This document shows positions 35,911 to 48,390 of a stretch of DNA of 64,000 nucleotides, piece by piece. Within the stretch, counting starts at the first letter, position 1, and each line of letters begins with the position of its first letter. Under the pieces are notes generated by a model. The model saw only the letters and a list, made by a program, of their open reading frames with translations, had not been told where the DNA came from and ran no database searches. The translations under genes and the position numbers were made by a program. This DNA is from Liolophura sinensis (lineage: Eukaryota; Mollusca; Polyplacophora; Chitonida; Chitonidae), in contig NC_088295.1 in NCBI RefSeq assembly GCF_032854445.1, positions 92,437,805 through 92,501,804 of the forward strand. The letters are read 5' to 3'.

Positions 35911-36111
35911 TTTTTTTTTTTTTTTTGATTGGTGTTTTACGCCGTACTCAAGAATATTTCACTTATACGACGGCGGCCAGCATTATGGTGAGTGGAAACC
36001 GGGCGGAGCCCGGGGGAAACCCACGACCATCCGCAGGTTGCTGGCAGACCTTCCCACTTACGGCCGGAGAGGAAGCCAGCATGAGCTGGACTTGAACTCA
36101 CAGCGACCGCA
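35911..36111 (-). mobile_element. 5'-truncated SINE with target duplication
   Basis: A reverse-oriented copy of the SINE seen full length at 44911-45172. It starts with a T16 run (the tail), continues through ggtgttttacgccgtactca, and ends at the middle of the element. The tRNA-like head is missing. It is flanked by direct repeats of tcctacataga (35900-35910 and 36112-36122), which fits a 5'-truncated target-primed insertion. The copy is well preserved, so fairly recent. Confidence 0.92.
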
Positions 36112-36189
36112 TCCTACATAGAGAGTGCATAACATACAATTTATGCTTTACAATTCTTCCCTTACACTAAAAGCATTTATCTCCTCTCA

Positions 36190-39100
36190 CTAAAAACCCA
36201 TCTCCTACATGTACATCCATCCTCTACATCAGTCACAAACACTACCCACTCATACATGTACCCCTATCCTCTACATCAGTCACAAACACTACCCACTCAT
36301 ATATGTACCCCCATCCTCTACATCAGTCACAAACACTACCCACTCATATATGTACCCCCATCCTCTACATCAGTCACAAACACTAAACACTCATACATGT
36401 ACCCCTATCCTGTACATAAGTCACAAACACTACCCCACTCATATATGTCCCCATCCTCTACATCAGTCACAAACACTACCCACTCATACATGTACCCCTA
36501 TCCTCTACATCAGTCACAAACACTACCCACTCATATATGTACCCCCATCCTCTACATCAGTCATAAACACTACCCACTCATATATGTACCCCCATCCTCT
36601 ACATCAGTCACAAACACTACTCACTCATACATGTACTCCCATCCTCTACATCAGTCACAAACACTAAACACTCATACATGTACCACTATCCTCTACATCA
36701 GTCACAAACACTACCCCACTCATATATGTCCCCATCCTCTACATCAGTCACAAACACTACCCACTCATACATGTACCCCTATCCTCTACATCAGTCACAA
36801 ACACTACCCACTAATATATGTACCCCCATCCTCTACATCAGTCACAAACACTACTCACTCATACATGTACTCCCATCCTCTACATCAGTCACAAACACTA
36901 AACACTCATACATGTACCCCCACCCTCTACATCAGTCACAAACACTACCCCACTCATATATGTCCCCATCCTCTACATCAGTCACAAACACTACCCACTC
37001 ATACATGTACCCCTATCCTCTACATCAGTCACAAACACTACCCACTCATATATGTACCCCCATCCACTACATCAGTCACAAACACTACCCACTCATATAT
37101 GTACCCCCATCCTCTACATCAGTCACAAACACTACTCACTCATACATGTACTCCCATCCTCTACATCAGTCACAAACACTACCCCACTCATATATGTCCC
37201 CATCCTCTACATCAGTCACAAACACTACCCACTCATACATGTACCCCTATCCTCTACATCAGTCACAAACACTACCCACTGATATATGTCCCCATCCTCT
37301 ACATCAGTCACAAACACTAAACACTCATACATGTACCCCTATCCTCTACATCAGTCACAAACACTACCCCACTCATATATGTCCCCATCCTCTACATCAG
37401 TCACAAACACTACCCACTCATACATGTACCCCTATCCTCTACATCAGTCACAAACACTACCCACTCATATATGTACCCCCATCCTCTACATCAGTCACAA
37501 ACACTACTCACTCATACATGTACTCCCATCCTCTACATCAGTCACAAACACTAAACACTCATACATGTACCCCTATCCTCTACATCAGTCACAAACACTA
37601 CCCCACTCATATATGTCCCCATCCTCTACATCAGTCACAAACACTACCCACTCATACATGTACCCCCATCCTCTACATCAGTCACAAACACTACCCACTC
37701 ATACATGTACCCCTATCCTCTACATCAGTCACAAACACTACCCACTCATATATGTACCCCCATCCTCTACATCAGCCACAAACACTATCCACTCATATAT
37801 GTGTCCCCATCCTCTACTTCAGTCACAAACACTACCCACTCATATATGTACCCCCATCCTCTACATCAGCCACAAACACTACCCACTCATATATGTGTCC
37901 CCATCCTCTACTTCAGTCACAAACACTACCCACTCATGCATGTATCCCCATCCTCTACATAAGTCACAAACACTACCCACTTTTACATGTATCCCCATCC
38001 TCTACATCAGTCACAAACACTGCTCACTCATTCATGTACCCCCATCTTCTACATCAGTCACAAACACTACCCACTCATACATGTGCCCCCATCCTCTTCA
38101 TCAGTCACAAACACTACCCACTCATACATGTACCCCCACCCTCTACATAAGTCACAAACACTACCCACTTTTACATGTACCCCCACCCTCTACATCAGTC
38201 ACAAAAACTACTCACTCATACATGTACCCACATCCTCTACATCAGTCACAAACACTACCCACTCATACATGTATCCCCATCCTCTACATCAGCCACAAAA
38301 ACTACCCACTCATAAATGTATACCTATCTTCTACATCAGTCACAAACACTACCCACTTTTACATGTACCCCCACCCTCTACATCAGTCACAAAAACTACT
38401 CACTCATACATGTACCCACATCCTCTACATCAGTCACAAAAACTACTCACTCATACATGTACCCACATCCTCTACATCAGTCACAAACACTACCCACTCA
38501 TACATGTATCCCCATCCTCTACATCAGCCACAAACACTACCCACTCATATATGTACCCCCATCCTCTACATCAGTCACAAACACTACCCACTTTTATATG
38601 TATCCCAATCCTCTACATCAGTCACAAACACGAAACACTCATACATGTACCCCCATCCTCTACATCAGTCACAAACACTACTCACTCATATATGTACCCC
38701 CATCCTCTACATCAGCCACAAACACTACCCACTCATATATGTCCCCATCCTCTACACCAGTCACAAACACTACCCACTCATACATGTATCCCCATCCTCT
38801 ACATCAGTCACAAACACTACCCACTTTTACATGTATCCCCATCCTCTACATCAGTCACAAACACTACTCACTCATACATGTATCCCCATCTTCTACATCA
38901 GCCACAAACACTACCCAGTAATATATGTCCCCATCCTCTACACTAGTCACAAACACTACCCACTCATACATGTATCCCCATCCTCTACATCAGTCACAAA
39001 CACTACCCACTTTTACATGTATCCCCATCCTCTACATCAGCCACAAACACTACCCACTCATACATGTATCCCCATCCTCTACATCAGTCACAAACACTAC

Positions 39101-40885
39101 CCACTCATACATGTGTGCCCATCCTCTACATCAGCCACAAACACTACCCACTCATATATGTCCCCATCCTCTACATCAGTCACAAACACTACCCACTTTT
39201 ACATGTATCCCCACCCTCTACATCAGTCACAAACACTACCCACTCATATATGTGTCCCCACCCTCTACATCAGTCACAAACACTACCCACTCATATATGT
39301 ACCCCCATCCTCTACATCAGTCACAAACACTACCCACTCATACATGTATCCCCATCCTCTTCATCAGTCACAAACACTACCCACTCATATATGTGTACCC
39401 ATCCTCTACATCAGTCACAAACATTACTCACTCATTCATGTACCCCTATCCTCTACTTCAGTCACAAACACTACCCACTCATATATGTGCCCCTATCCTC
39501 TTCATCAGTCACAAACACTACCCACTCATACATGTGCCCCTATCCTCTTCATCAGTCACAAACACTACCCACTCATATATGTGTACCCATCCTCTGCATC
39601 AGTCACAAACACTACCCACTCATACATGTACCCCTATCCTCTACTTCAGTCACAAACACTACCCACTCATATATGTACCCCCATCCTCTACATCAGCCAC
39701 AAACACTATCCACTCATATATGTGTCCCCATCCTCTACTTCAGTCACAAACACTACCCACTCATATATGTACACCCATCCTCTACATCAGCCACAAACAC
39801 TACCCACTCATATATGTGTCCCCATCCTCTACTTCAGTCACAAACACTACCCACTCATGCATGTATCCCCATCCTCTACATAAGTCACAAACACTACCCA
39901 CTTTTACATGTATCTCCATCCTCTACATCAGTCACAAACACTGCTCACTCATTCATGTACCCCCATCTTCTACATCAGTCACAAACACTACCCACTCATA
40001 CATGTGCCCCCATCCTCTTCATCAGTCACAAACACTACCCACTCATACATGTACCCCCACCCTCTACATAAGTCACAAACACTACCCACTTTTACATGTA
40101 CCCCCACCCTCTACATCAGTCACAAACACTACCCACTTTTACATGTACCCCCACCCTCTACATCAGTTACAAACACTACCCACTCATACATGTACCCCCA
40201 CCCTCTACATAAGTCACAAACACTACCCACTTTTACATGTACCCCCACCCTCTACATCAGTCACAAAAACTACTCACTCATACATGTACCCACATCCTCT
40301 ACTTCAGTCACAAACACTACCCACTTTTGCATGTACCCCCACCCTCTACATCAGTCACAAACACTACTCACTCATACATGTATCCCCATCCTCTACTTCA
40401 GTCACAAACACTACCCACTTTTGCATGTACCCCCACCCTCTACATCAGTCACAAACACTACCCACTCATACATGTACCCCTATCCTCTACACCAGTCACA
40501 AACACTACCACTCATATATGTATCCCCATCCTCTATATCAGCCACAAACACTACCCACTCATACATGTACCCCCACCCTCTACATAAGTCACAAACACTA
40601 CCCACTTTTACATGTACCCCCATCCTCTACATAAGTCACAAACACTACCCACTCATACATGTATCCCCACCCTCTACATCAGTCACAAACACTACCCACT
40701 CATATATGTACCCCCATCCTCTACATCAGTCACAAACACTACCCACTCATACATGTATCCCCATCCTCTACTTCAGTCACAAACACTACCCACTCATACA
40801 TGGACCGCCCTCCTCTACTTCAGTCACAAACACCACCCACTTTTAAATGTACCCCCACCCTCTACATAAGTCACAAACACTACCC
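36190..40885. repeat. 47-bp minisatellite array, 4.7 kb
   Basis: About 100 copies of a 47-bp unit with the cores tacatcagtcacaaacacta and cccactcatacatgtacccc. The first 1.5 kb shows a higher-order pattern marked by the shortened variant catatatgtccccatcc every five to six monomers. A block at about 37741-38230 recurs almost identically at about 39662-40150. The unit has no stop codon on plus and its length is not 3n, so overlapping open frames reach 865 codons in all three plus frames. They are artefacts. Confidence 0.96.
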
Positions 40886-41329
40886 ATACAATACATGAAG
40901 AAGTGCTATGTTAACTTATTGATTTTACAACGTATGGAAATATAGGATCATGAGCCACTTGTCCTTTCTTCACAACATATTAAGAGATTGACTGATACAT
41001 TTATGCATTTGATTTGTGTTTCACATCATATTTAACAATATCTTACTTTTATCCATGCCTATGATGTTGTTCAGTTGGGGTGAAAGGAGGGGGGGGCACT
41101 GCTCTTCACCAGGTAAATGCACCTGACAAACCTTCTTACTACAAGCTCCAACCAAAATATCTATCTTAAGGTTTTGAATCCACTGTTCTAAATGGAAATT
41201 CCCTCCAGCCTGCAGGTATATAATACTTGTATACCACCTTCTTAATACACTTAAGCTGGATTTGGACCTGTCTCCTAATTGATCCGGGCTGAAATAGTGG
41301 ATATCTAGCAAAAGCAATTGGTTTGTTAG
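40886..41329. other. Unique sequence
   Basis: Single-copy sequence with a G-run (ggaggggggggcac) near 41087. A minus-strand frame of 98 codons at 41317-41021 has a partly protein-like composition but no domain I recognise and no good flanking splice sites. Confidence 0.45.
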
Positions 41330-41800
41330 TTCAAAGCAATTGGTTTGTTAGTTCAAAGGCCAAGACACACTGTAGTGTGCGATAAGCACACCTCGACAGA
41401 CAAAGCAAACAGGGATGCCACTGGCCAGAAACAATGTAGTGTGTAACACTGCTGTAGCAGTGTTTGTTGTACAACATGATACCAATGAACCTTTCTTCAT
41501 ACCAAGTCAAATTTGATGAGGTACGAAACAAGGTTCAGTAGTATCAGGTTAGACTCCAAATATACAACGACGAAGGTGTTAAAGTCTATTCCACGTACAA
41601 AAATGAAGACTGACAAAGCCAAAAGGTATGCCACTGGCCAGACAAAATGTGGTGTGTGATGAAGCAAGCCTAGACAGACAAAGCAAACAGGGATGCTCCT
41701 GGCCAAACACAATGTAGTGTGTGATGAGGCAAGCCTAGACAGACAAAGCAAAGAGGGATGCCACCTAGCCAAACACACTGTAGTATGCGATGAAGATGTC
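41330..41800. repeat. Degenerate repeat of about 62-66 bp
   Basis: Four to five diverged copies of a unit containing gacagacaaagcaaacaggg, ggccaaacacaatgtagtgt and gatgaagcaagcc. Copies are much less alike than in the neighbouring arrays, so this is an old or inactive array. A stretch with attggtttgttagttcaaag is also duplicated at about 41318-41357. Confidence 0.75.
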
Positions 41801-42339
41801 TTCAATGATGAAACAGCAATCTTTCAAGATCCTTTAGTAAGGAAGAAATTTAAGACAAGTGTCAGTGAGTTAGGAAACTCGCCTGAGAATCAATCATGCC
41901 TTCCTGTATATAACTGTACAGACTTCACAGAGTCATTCATTCCTATCTCTCAGAATTTCAACTTCAGTTGAAAGAAAAAAAAGAAGTTAAATAAAACTAG
42001 CCAACTGTAATGTTGTCAATATCAGGGAAAGTCACATGTCTGAATCCATGCTGACACCCTGGATTCCTGTTTGTTTAACTGTCAATAGATGCTAGAATCT
42101 AATCATCCAGCCCCACTGATGCTAGAACCTAATCATCCAGCCCCACTGATGGAAGAGGCCATACAAAGGGTCACAGGAGACAGAACTACGCTATATATTG
42201 AGTTATATGTAAAAGATCTTCACATGAAAAATGCAGATTGTGAATTTTATTCCCTCCAACAGGAAAACCCAAATTTTCATTTCTTGAAACAAAGACATCG
42301 TAATCTACAACAAAAGTGCATTAGAGATGAAAGAATGAG
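41801..42339. other. Unique sequence with a 30-bp duplicate
   Basis: A plus-strand frame continues to 41971 with ordinary amino-acid composition but no recognised domain. Two 30-bp direct copies (gatgctagaatctaatcatc and so on) lie at 42088-42147. No exon of the minus-strand gene was found here. Confidence 0.45.
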
Positions 42340-43925
42340 AGATTCTGGTGGCTTAAGCTTAGCTGTGTGCAGAAATAAGGTGGAGGCACACCTGACAGAT
42401 GAGAGATGCTGGTGGCTTAAGCCTAGCTGTGTGCAGACATGTGGTGGCACACCTGACAGGTGAGGGATGCTGGTGGCTTAAGCCTAGCTGTTTGCAGACA
42501 TGTGGTGGCACACCTGACAGGTGAGGAATGCTGGTGGATTAAGCCTAGCTGTGTGCAGATATGTGGTGAAACACCTGACAGGTAAGACAGGTGATGCTGG
42601 TGGCTTAAGCCTAGCTGTTTGCAGACATGTGGTGGCACCCCAGACAGGTTAGAGATGCTGGTGGCTTAAGCCTAGCTGTTTGCAGACATATGGTGGTACA
42701 CCTGACAGGTCAGGGATGCTGGTGGCTTAAGTCTAGCTGTGTGCAGACATGTGGTGGCACCCCAGACAGGTGACGGATGCTGGTGGCTTAAGCCCCACTG
42801 TGTGCAGCTATGTGGTAACACCTCAGACAGGTGAGGGATGCTGGTGGCTTATGCTAGCTGTGTGCAGAGAGGTGGTTGCACACCTGACAGGTTAGAGATG
42901 CTGGTGGCTTAAGCCTAGCTGTGTGCAACTATGTGGTGACACCCCAGACAGGCGAGGGATGCTGGTGGCTTAAGCCTAGCTGTGTGCAACTATGTGGTGA
43001 TGCCCCAGACAGGTGAGGGATGCTGGTGGCTTATGCCTAGCTGTGTGCCGACGTGGTGGCACCCCAGTCAGGTGAGGGATGCTGGTGGCTAAAGCCTAGC
43101 TGTGTGCAGACATGTGGTGGCACAACTGACAGGTGAGAAATGCTAGAGGCTTAAGCCTAGCTTTGTGCAGACATGTGGTGGCACACCTGATAGATGAGAG
43201 ATGCTGGTGGCTTAAGCCTAGCTGTGTGCAGACATGTGGTGGCACATCTGACAGGTGAGAGATGCTGGTGGCTTAAACCTAGCTTTGTGCAGTCATGTGG
43301 TGGCACACCTGACAGATGAGAGACGCTGATGGCTTAAACCTAGCTGTTTGCAGACATGTGGTGGCACACCTGGCAGGTGAGGGATGCTGGTGGCTTAAGC
43401 CTAGCTGTGTGCAGACATGTGGTGGCACATCTGACAGGTGAGAAATGCTGGAGGCTTAAGCCTAGCTTTGTGCAGACATGTGGTGGCACACCTGATAGAT
43501 GAGAGAAGCTGGTGGCTTAAGCTTAGCTGTGTGCAGTCATGTGGTGGCACACGTGACAGATGAGAGACGCTGAGGGCTTAAGCCTAGCTGTTTGCAGACA
43601 TGTGGTGGCACCCCAGACAGGTGAGAAAGGTGATGCTGGTGGCTTAAGCCTAGCTGTGTGCAGACATATGGTGGTACACCTGACAGGTCAGGGATGCTGG
43701 TGGCTTACGCCTAGCTGTGTGCAGACATGTGGAGGCACACCTGACAGGTCAGGGATGCTGGTGGCTTAAGCCTAGCTGTGTGTAGACATGTGGTGGCACA
43801 CGTGACAGGTCAGGGATGCTGGTGGCTTAAGCCTAGCTGTGTGCAGACATGTGGTGGCACACGTGACAGGTCAGGGATGCTGGTGGCTTAAGCCTAGCTG
43901 TGTGCAGACATGTGGTGGCACACAC
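42340..43925. repeat. 61-bp minisatellite array
   Basis: About 26 copies of a 61-bp unit with the cores gatgctggtggcttaagcct and agctgtgtgcagacatgtgg. On plus each unit contains cacctgacaggtgaggg, a donor-like site. The array ends about 35 bp from the donor of the Ig exon 44309-43962, so it fills the start of that exon's downstream intron. Confidence 0.94.
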
Positions 43926-43961
43926 TGAATGAATGCCAATAATTTGGTAAAGTATGAATAC

Positions 43962-44309
43962 CTGATATTTCTGTCACGTTGACGTAAAAGCTGGTTTTTG
44001 ACGTCTTTGCCACGCCATTGATGTTACAGGTGACGGTCACGCTATATTCACCCTCATTTGTCGGACTAACACTGGTTAGAGTCAGTGTGGTGACTATTCC
44101 CGGTAGACTGACCTCCTGACCGTACACCACCAGTCTGACCGGACCCGCATCTTCTCGGTGAGACTCTAGAACGTCACTCTCTTCTGTTTTCTCCCAATTC
44201 ACCTGGACGCTGCCGGAGGACGGTCGTGCATAAAATGGCACGGAGATTGTCTCTGTTTTCCCCAAACCAATCACCAGTGTCTGTGAGTGATTCTGGAATA
44301 CAGCTGGAG
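43962..44309 (-). CDS. Ig-like exon, membrane-proximal, lacking canonical cysteines
   Basis: On the minus strand an acceptor (tttctgtctgttttag) precedes 348 bp ending atatcag|gtattc. The exon is phase 1-1, as is usual for single-exon Ig domains. The 116 codons show the C-strand tryptophan (QVNWEK) and an F-strand signature (NEGEYSVTVTC), then a G-strand (SKTSFYVNV). The residue at the usual F-strand cysteine is valine, with a cysteine four residues later. The B-strand position (TISVPFYARP) has no cysteine. The domain would therefore lack the standard disulfide. Possible N-glycosylation sites are NHS and NVT. It is the last Ig exon before the transmembrane exon at 35780-35655, as far as I can see. 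Confidence 0.82.
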
Positions 44310-44897
44310 CTAAAACAGACAGAAACACTAGAACATCATGGCTATCAGAGTATGGAATACTTATGTAACCAGGCCGCTGGACTTACTGACTGTGAATACT
44401 TATCCACGGACATGTACCTCACCCCACCTCACCTTTACCTGATACCTGGCCACTGACCTAGACATGTGTATTAGGACTGCCATACTAGTATATGTGTTTG
44501 TCCTTTTATTTAACATAAAAGTCTTTATAACTTTTAAAGTTCATGCCTCTCAGTGATGATCTATATACAGTTTTGTTTGTCTTGAAACAAGCTTTTAAAT
44601 GATGTAAATTAAGTGAAGAATAGAAACGATGTTGAATATATTAGTAACTAAAAAAGGTGAAAAACTAATAAGAAGGCTGGTTATTTGTGCCTTTAGTTGG
44701 TTCTAGCTTCTTGACCGTTGATTTTGTACTGTTTATTTTTATCAGTTCTTTTTTATCAGTACCTTGTCTTTTTCTGAACATTGGGATATTTACCATGTTC
44801 AAGTTACACATTGTTTCATGAATCAACCTGAAACCTGTTAAAGTAAAACAGCTGGGTTTGTCCAGCTGTAGGCCAACAGCTTATCAAAACAATGCTC
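44310..44897. other. Unique intronic sequence
   Basis: Single-copy AT-rich DNA between the Ig exon and the SINE. A short plus-strand frame overlaps the exon antisense. Nothing else is recognised. Confidence 0.5.
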
Positions 44898-44910
44898 TCA
44901 CTGAGGTCCG

Positions 44911-45172
44911 GGGGCCTCCGTGGCTCAGTTGGTTAGCGCGCTAGCGTAGCATAATGGCCAAGTAGTCTCTCACCAATGCGGTCTCTGTGAGTTCAAGTCC
45001 AGCTCATGCTGGCTTCCTCTCCGGCCGTACGTGGGAAGGTCTGGCATCAACTTGCGGATGGTCGTGGGTTTCCCCTGGGCTCGGCCCGGTTTCCACCCAC
45101 CATAATGCTGGCCGCCGTCGTATAAGTGAAATATTCTTGAGTACGGCATAAAACACCAATCAAATAAATAAA
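44911..45172 (+). mobile_element. Full-length tRNA-derived SINE
   Basis: The head ggcctccgtggctcagttgg, followed by ttagcgcgctagcg, contains a Pol III A box. The sequence gtgagttcaagtccagct contains the B box. The body (ggccgtacgtgggaaggtct and so on) ends in an (AAAT)n tail. Perfect 13-bp target duplications (tcactgaggtccg) lie at 44898-44910 and 45173-45185. Shorter copies of the same family occur at 6313-6399, 35911-36111 and, decayed, 2092-2203. Elements like this are common in bivalve genomes, which supports the taxonomic guess. A minus-strand frame over it is not a gene. Confidence 0.93.
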
Positions 45173-45185
45173 TCACTGAGGTCCG

Positions 45186-45959
45186 TGCTCTCAGTATATA
45201 AAGGGTGGCCTGTGAGCCATTAGGGCATACCCTGATAGTTCACTGACATGATATCATGCTGATGTAAGAAGATTATGTGTAACAAGGAATTGTCTCAACA
45301 CACTGAGTTTGCCTCTTTTATTCCCTGATGTTAAATACCTTGCAAACCTTGAGTTGACAAAAAGACCCCGGTAACAGTTATCTGATATATCAGCTGGATT
45401 AAAATATATCTAACACACCATTAGTAATGTAACAGGCATCCTGAGGGGTGGCTTCTTTGTGATGGATGGGGGTAGGGGTGGGCCTTTGTGATAGGTGGGG
45501 GAGGATTTTGTGACGGGTGGGGGGTGAGGGAGGAGTGCAAAATATCAACAGGGTGGATATGTGGTACCGTATAACATGTTCAAATTATGTACAAAAATTC
45601 AACAAAAATGGTGTTTCTTATATAAAATATGAATAATATCTTAATATCTAAACAACAAAACCAGTTGCTTCACAAGTTCCCTGGGTAACTCTAGAGAGCG
45701 TTGGTTTATACAAAAAAGTGCATTGTGAGATTGAAAAGAAAGTCTCTGTGAATTTGCAAATTACGCTAGGCAAATCCATGATGTGATGGATAGCTTGGGA
45801 ATGTCTACTCTGTGAAAAACTGTTTACACTGCTAAGTCTATAGAGGAATTCACTACACACAACAGCCTGTGCCCTAAAAGGCTAGTGTTAAGAAACTGAC
45901 TACTGCTCCAAATCTGTAAATTAGCCCCAAAATAACTTTCTTTCCACAAACATCAAGAG
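45186..45959. other. Unique intronic sequence
   Basis: Single-copy sequence with a G-rich patch (gatgggggtaggggtgggcc and similar) at about 45450-45530. A minus-strand frame at 45860-45648 has no recognisable domain. Confidence 0.5.
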
Positions 45960-46447
45960 AACTAAGGGGTGAGTAGAACGAAGCAGTGAACAGAACTAAT
46001 GGGTCAGGAGAACTAAGGAGGTCAAGAGAACTAAGGAATAACGAGGACTCATGGGTCAGGAGAACTAAGGAGGTCAAGAGAACTAAGGAGTAACGAGGAC
46101 TCATGGGTCAGGAGAACTGAGGAGTCATGAGAACTAAGGGGTGAGGAGAACTAATGGGTCAGGAGAACTAAGGGAAGAGGAGAACTAAGGGGAGAGGAGA
46201 ACTAAGGGGCGAGGAGAACTAAGGGGCGAGGAGAACTTAGGGGCAAGGAGAACTAAGGGGCGAGGAGAACTAAGGGGTCAGCAGAACTAAGGAGTCAGGA
46301 GAACTAAGGGGTCAGGAGAACTAAGGGGCGAGGAGAACCAAGAGGTTAGGAGAAGTAAGGAGTGAGGAGAACTAAGGGGCGAGAAGAACTAAAGGGCGAG
46401 GAGAACTAAGGACTAAGGGGCGAGGAGAACTAAGGGGTCAGGAGAAC
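45960..46447. repeat. 17-bp minisatellite, left part
   Basis: About 28 copies of a short purine-rich unit, aggagaactaaggggcg, with variants ggtc, gagtc and ggtg. The array is cut by the DNA transposon at 46451-47724 and resumes at 47728. Confidence 0.92.
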
Positions 46448-46450
46448 TAA

Positions 46451-47724
46451 AGGACCGTCCTTATAAATCGTTTGCATTCGTTTATTTTTCTCAGAAAACC
46501 GAACTCGATCTACACCATTCGTTTGCCCATTCAGTTTAAATGATTTAAGAAAATCAAATGAATCCCCTTCGGCTACTACACAGGTCTACACAAGAAAACA
46601 GAGAACGACAACAGTGGTTCGAACAGTGCTGAAACTTTTCCTAAAGAAAGCTCAATTTTCACTTGAACTGCCTGGGATGGACTTTATTGCCTCATTTGTA
46701 TCTTCAAGCATACCTTTAGGATAATTAATGCATATATAAATACGCATACGGATTTCACAATTCTAAATTTACTGTTGACAGGATTAAGACAGGCAGTCAT
46801 GTTGTATCCTAAATTGAGAACCTCACCTCTAACAGAGATGCAAGTGCTACATGAAATGTACGTAGTTTGTGTGGGATGGATGACAGGTGTACTCACATTT
46901 TCCCTCTACAGATGTCAAGCAAGGTCTGGTGGGGAATCTGGGAATCAGGAAATGAGGCCTTTAATCTTTGCGGTTAGGTCTAACCAGTCAAACTTAAACC
47001 AGTTAAATAATATTCGGCGAATTGATGCTCTCCCGATGAGCCTTCTCACCCTCCCTATATATGATAATGCACTGTCAGATTGATGTCATTCTCCCGCCAA
47101 GGTAGACATGTGGCCAGTCAAGGGAAGCCAGTTTTACCCTTGCAAGTGTTTTTCAAAAGCTTTATTCACATCAAGGCAGTATTACTCATTGATGAAACGG
47201 CAATTCTCCTAGTTCCAATGGCATGTAGACCCCGTAAAAGAGACGCTATAGAAACAAGCAGTCGGTAAATTATAGACACGCCGGGTGGAGAGTTCCCTGT
47301 AAATCATGCTACAAAACAATCAACTGATTGGATACACAACATTTTGTTCGACCAAATAATTAGCTATAATTAGGTGAGGAAGCTAATTTTACATGAAAAA
47401 AAAAAACAAAACAAAAAAAGAACAAAAAAACTGATGCTTTTACTAATTTGGTATTCAATTTACTGCATTGTAGAAATGATTTACGTGGTTAATACAGCTT
47501 GGCGGTATCCTGACAGTTCTGATCAGTGAAGCATGTTTTGTTGTAGTCAACATTCCCTGCTCTGCTAGCGGAACTACTTTCGCCAGGCCTGCTCCCTCTT
47601 CAACTGTTTCCAATAATCTGCTCCAAGAAAAAAAAACCGAGCGAACTCGACACCATCATTTAAGTGTTCATTCATTTCCTTATTTTAACTGAACCCGAAG
47701 CAAACAATTTATGGGAACGGTCCC
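46451..47724. mobile_element. PIF/Harbinger-like DNA element, 1.27 kb, non-autonomous
   Basis: The left end aggaccgtccttataaatcg and the inverted right end (gggaccgttcccataaattg when reversed) are imperfect terminal inverted repeats, extending into gtttgc. Both flanks carry TAA (46448-46450 and 47725-47727), as in PIF/Harbinger elements. It sits inside a 17-bp minisatellite, which makes the boundaries clear. Subterminal sequences near each end share aaaccg, aactcga and acaccat. The inside has plus-strand frames of 102 and 62 codons with no domain I recognise. The superfamily call rests on target size and terminal sequence only. Confidence 0.78.
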
Positions 47725-47727
47725 TAA

Positions 47728-47910
47728 GGGTTCAGGAGAACTAAGGGGTCAGAAGAACTAATGAGTGAGGGGAGCTACTAGGTCAGGAGAACTAATGGGC
47801 CGGGAGAAACTAGTGAGTCAAGAGAGCTACGGGGTAGGAAAGCTATGGGGTCAGGAGAGGTAATGGGTCAGGAGAGCTAATGGGTCAAGAGAGCTAAAGG
47901 GCCAGTAGAA
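47728..47910. repeat. 17-bp minisatellite, right part
   Basis: Continuation of the array at 45960-46447 (ggttcaggagaactaagggg, caagagagctaatggg). Units are more varied than on the left. Confidence 0.88.
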
Positions 47911-47964
47911 CTGATGGCTACATCTTGAAGCAGGTACATGTACTGCACAGTTATCAGACAGTCA

Positions 47965-48265
47965 CACCACAGTACTTACACTAATTCATACTAAAATCAA
48001 ATCACACTGCAGTACTTACACTAATTAGTACTAAAATCAAATCACACTGCAGTACTTACACTAATTAGTACTAAAATAAAATCACACCACAGTACTTACA
48101 CTAATTAGTACTAAAATAAAATCACACCACAGTATTTACACTAATTAGTACTACAATAAAATCACACCACAGTACTTACACTAATTAGTACTAAAATAAA
48201 ATCACACCACAGTACTTACACTAATTAGTACTAAAATAAAATCACACCACAGTACTTACACTAAT
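47965..48265. repeat. 40-bp minisatellite array
   Basis: About seven copies of a 40-bp unit with the cores actaaaataaaatcacacca and cagtacttacactaattagt. It lies about 125 bp downstream, in gene order, of the Ig exon 48660-48391. Confidence 0.93.
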
Positions 48266-48390
48266 TTCATGTATTAAAAAATCAAAGACAGAGACACAGA
48301 CACACACACTCATTTGTTGTCCACTACATATGCATAAAAATCACTGCTTGTCACCCACCCACAAGCTTAAAGCACCCAGGTCAGACTTAC

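Noticed and set aside
36190-40885. Overlapping plus-strand frames of up to 865 codons rich in His, Thr, Ser, Pro and Tyr.
   Set aside because: They follow the 47-bp unit, occur in all three frames at once, and have no non-repeat sequence, splice structure or domain.
41021-41317. A 98-codon minus-strand frame with protein-like composition.
   Set aside because: No domain, no good splice sites and no repeat of the frame elsewhere in the window.
44970-45176. A 68-codon minus-strand frame ending in the sequence QHELDLNSQRPHW.
   Set aside because: It lies entirely within the SINE copy and the same frame recurs in the other SINE at 35911-36111.
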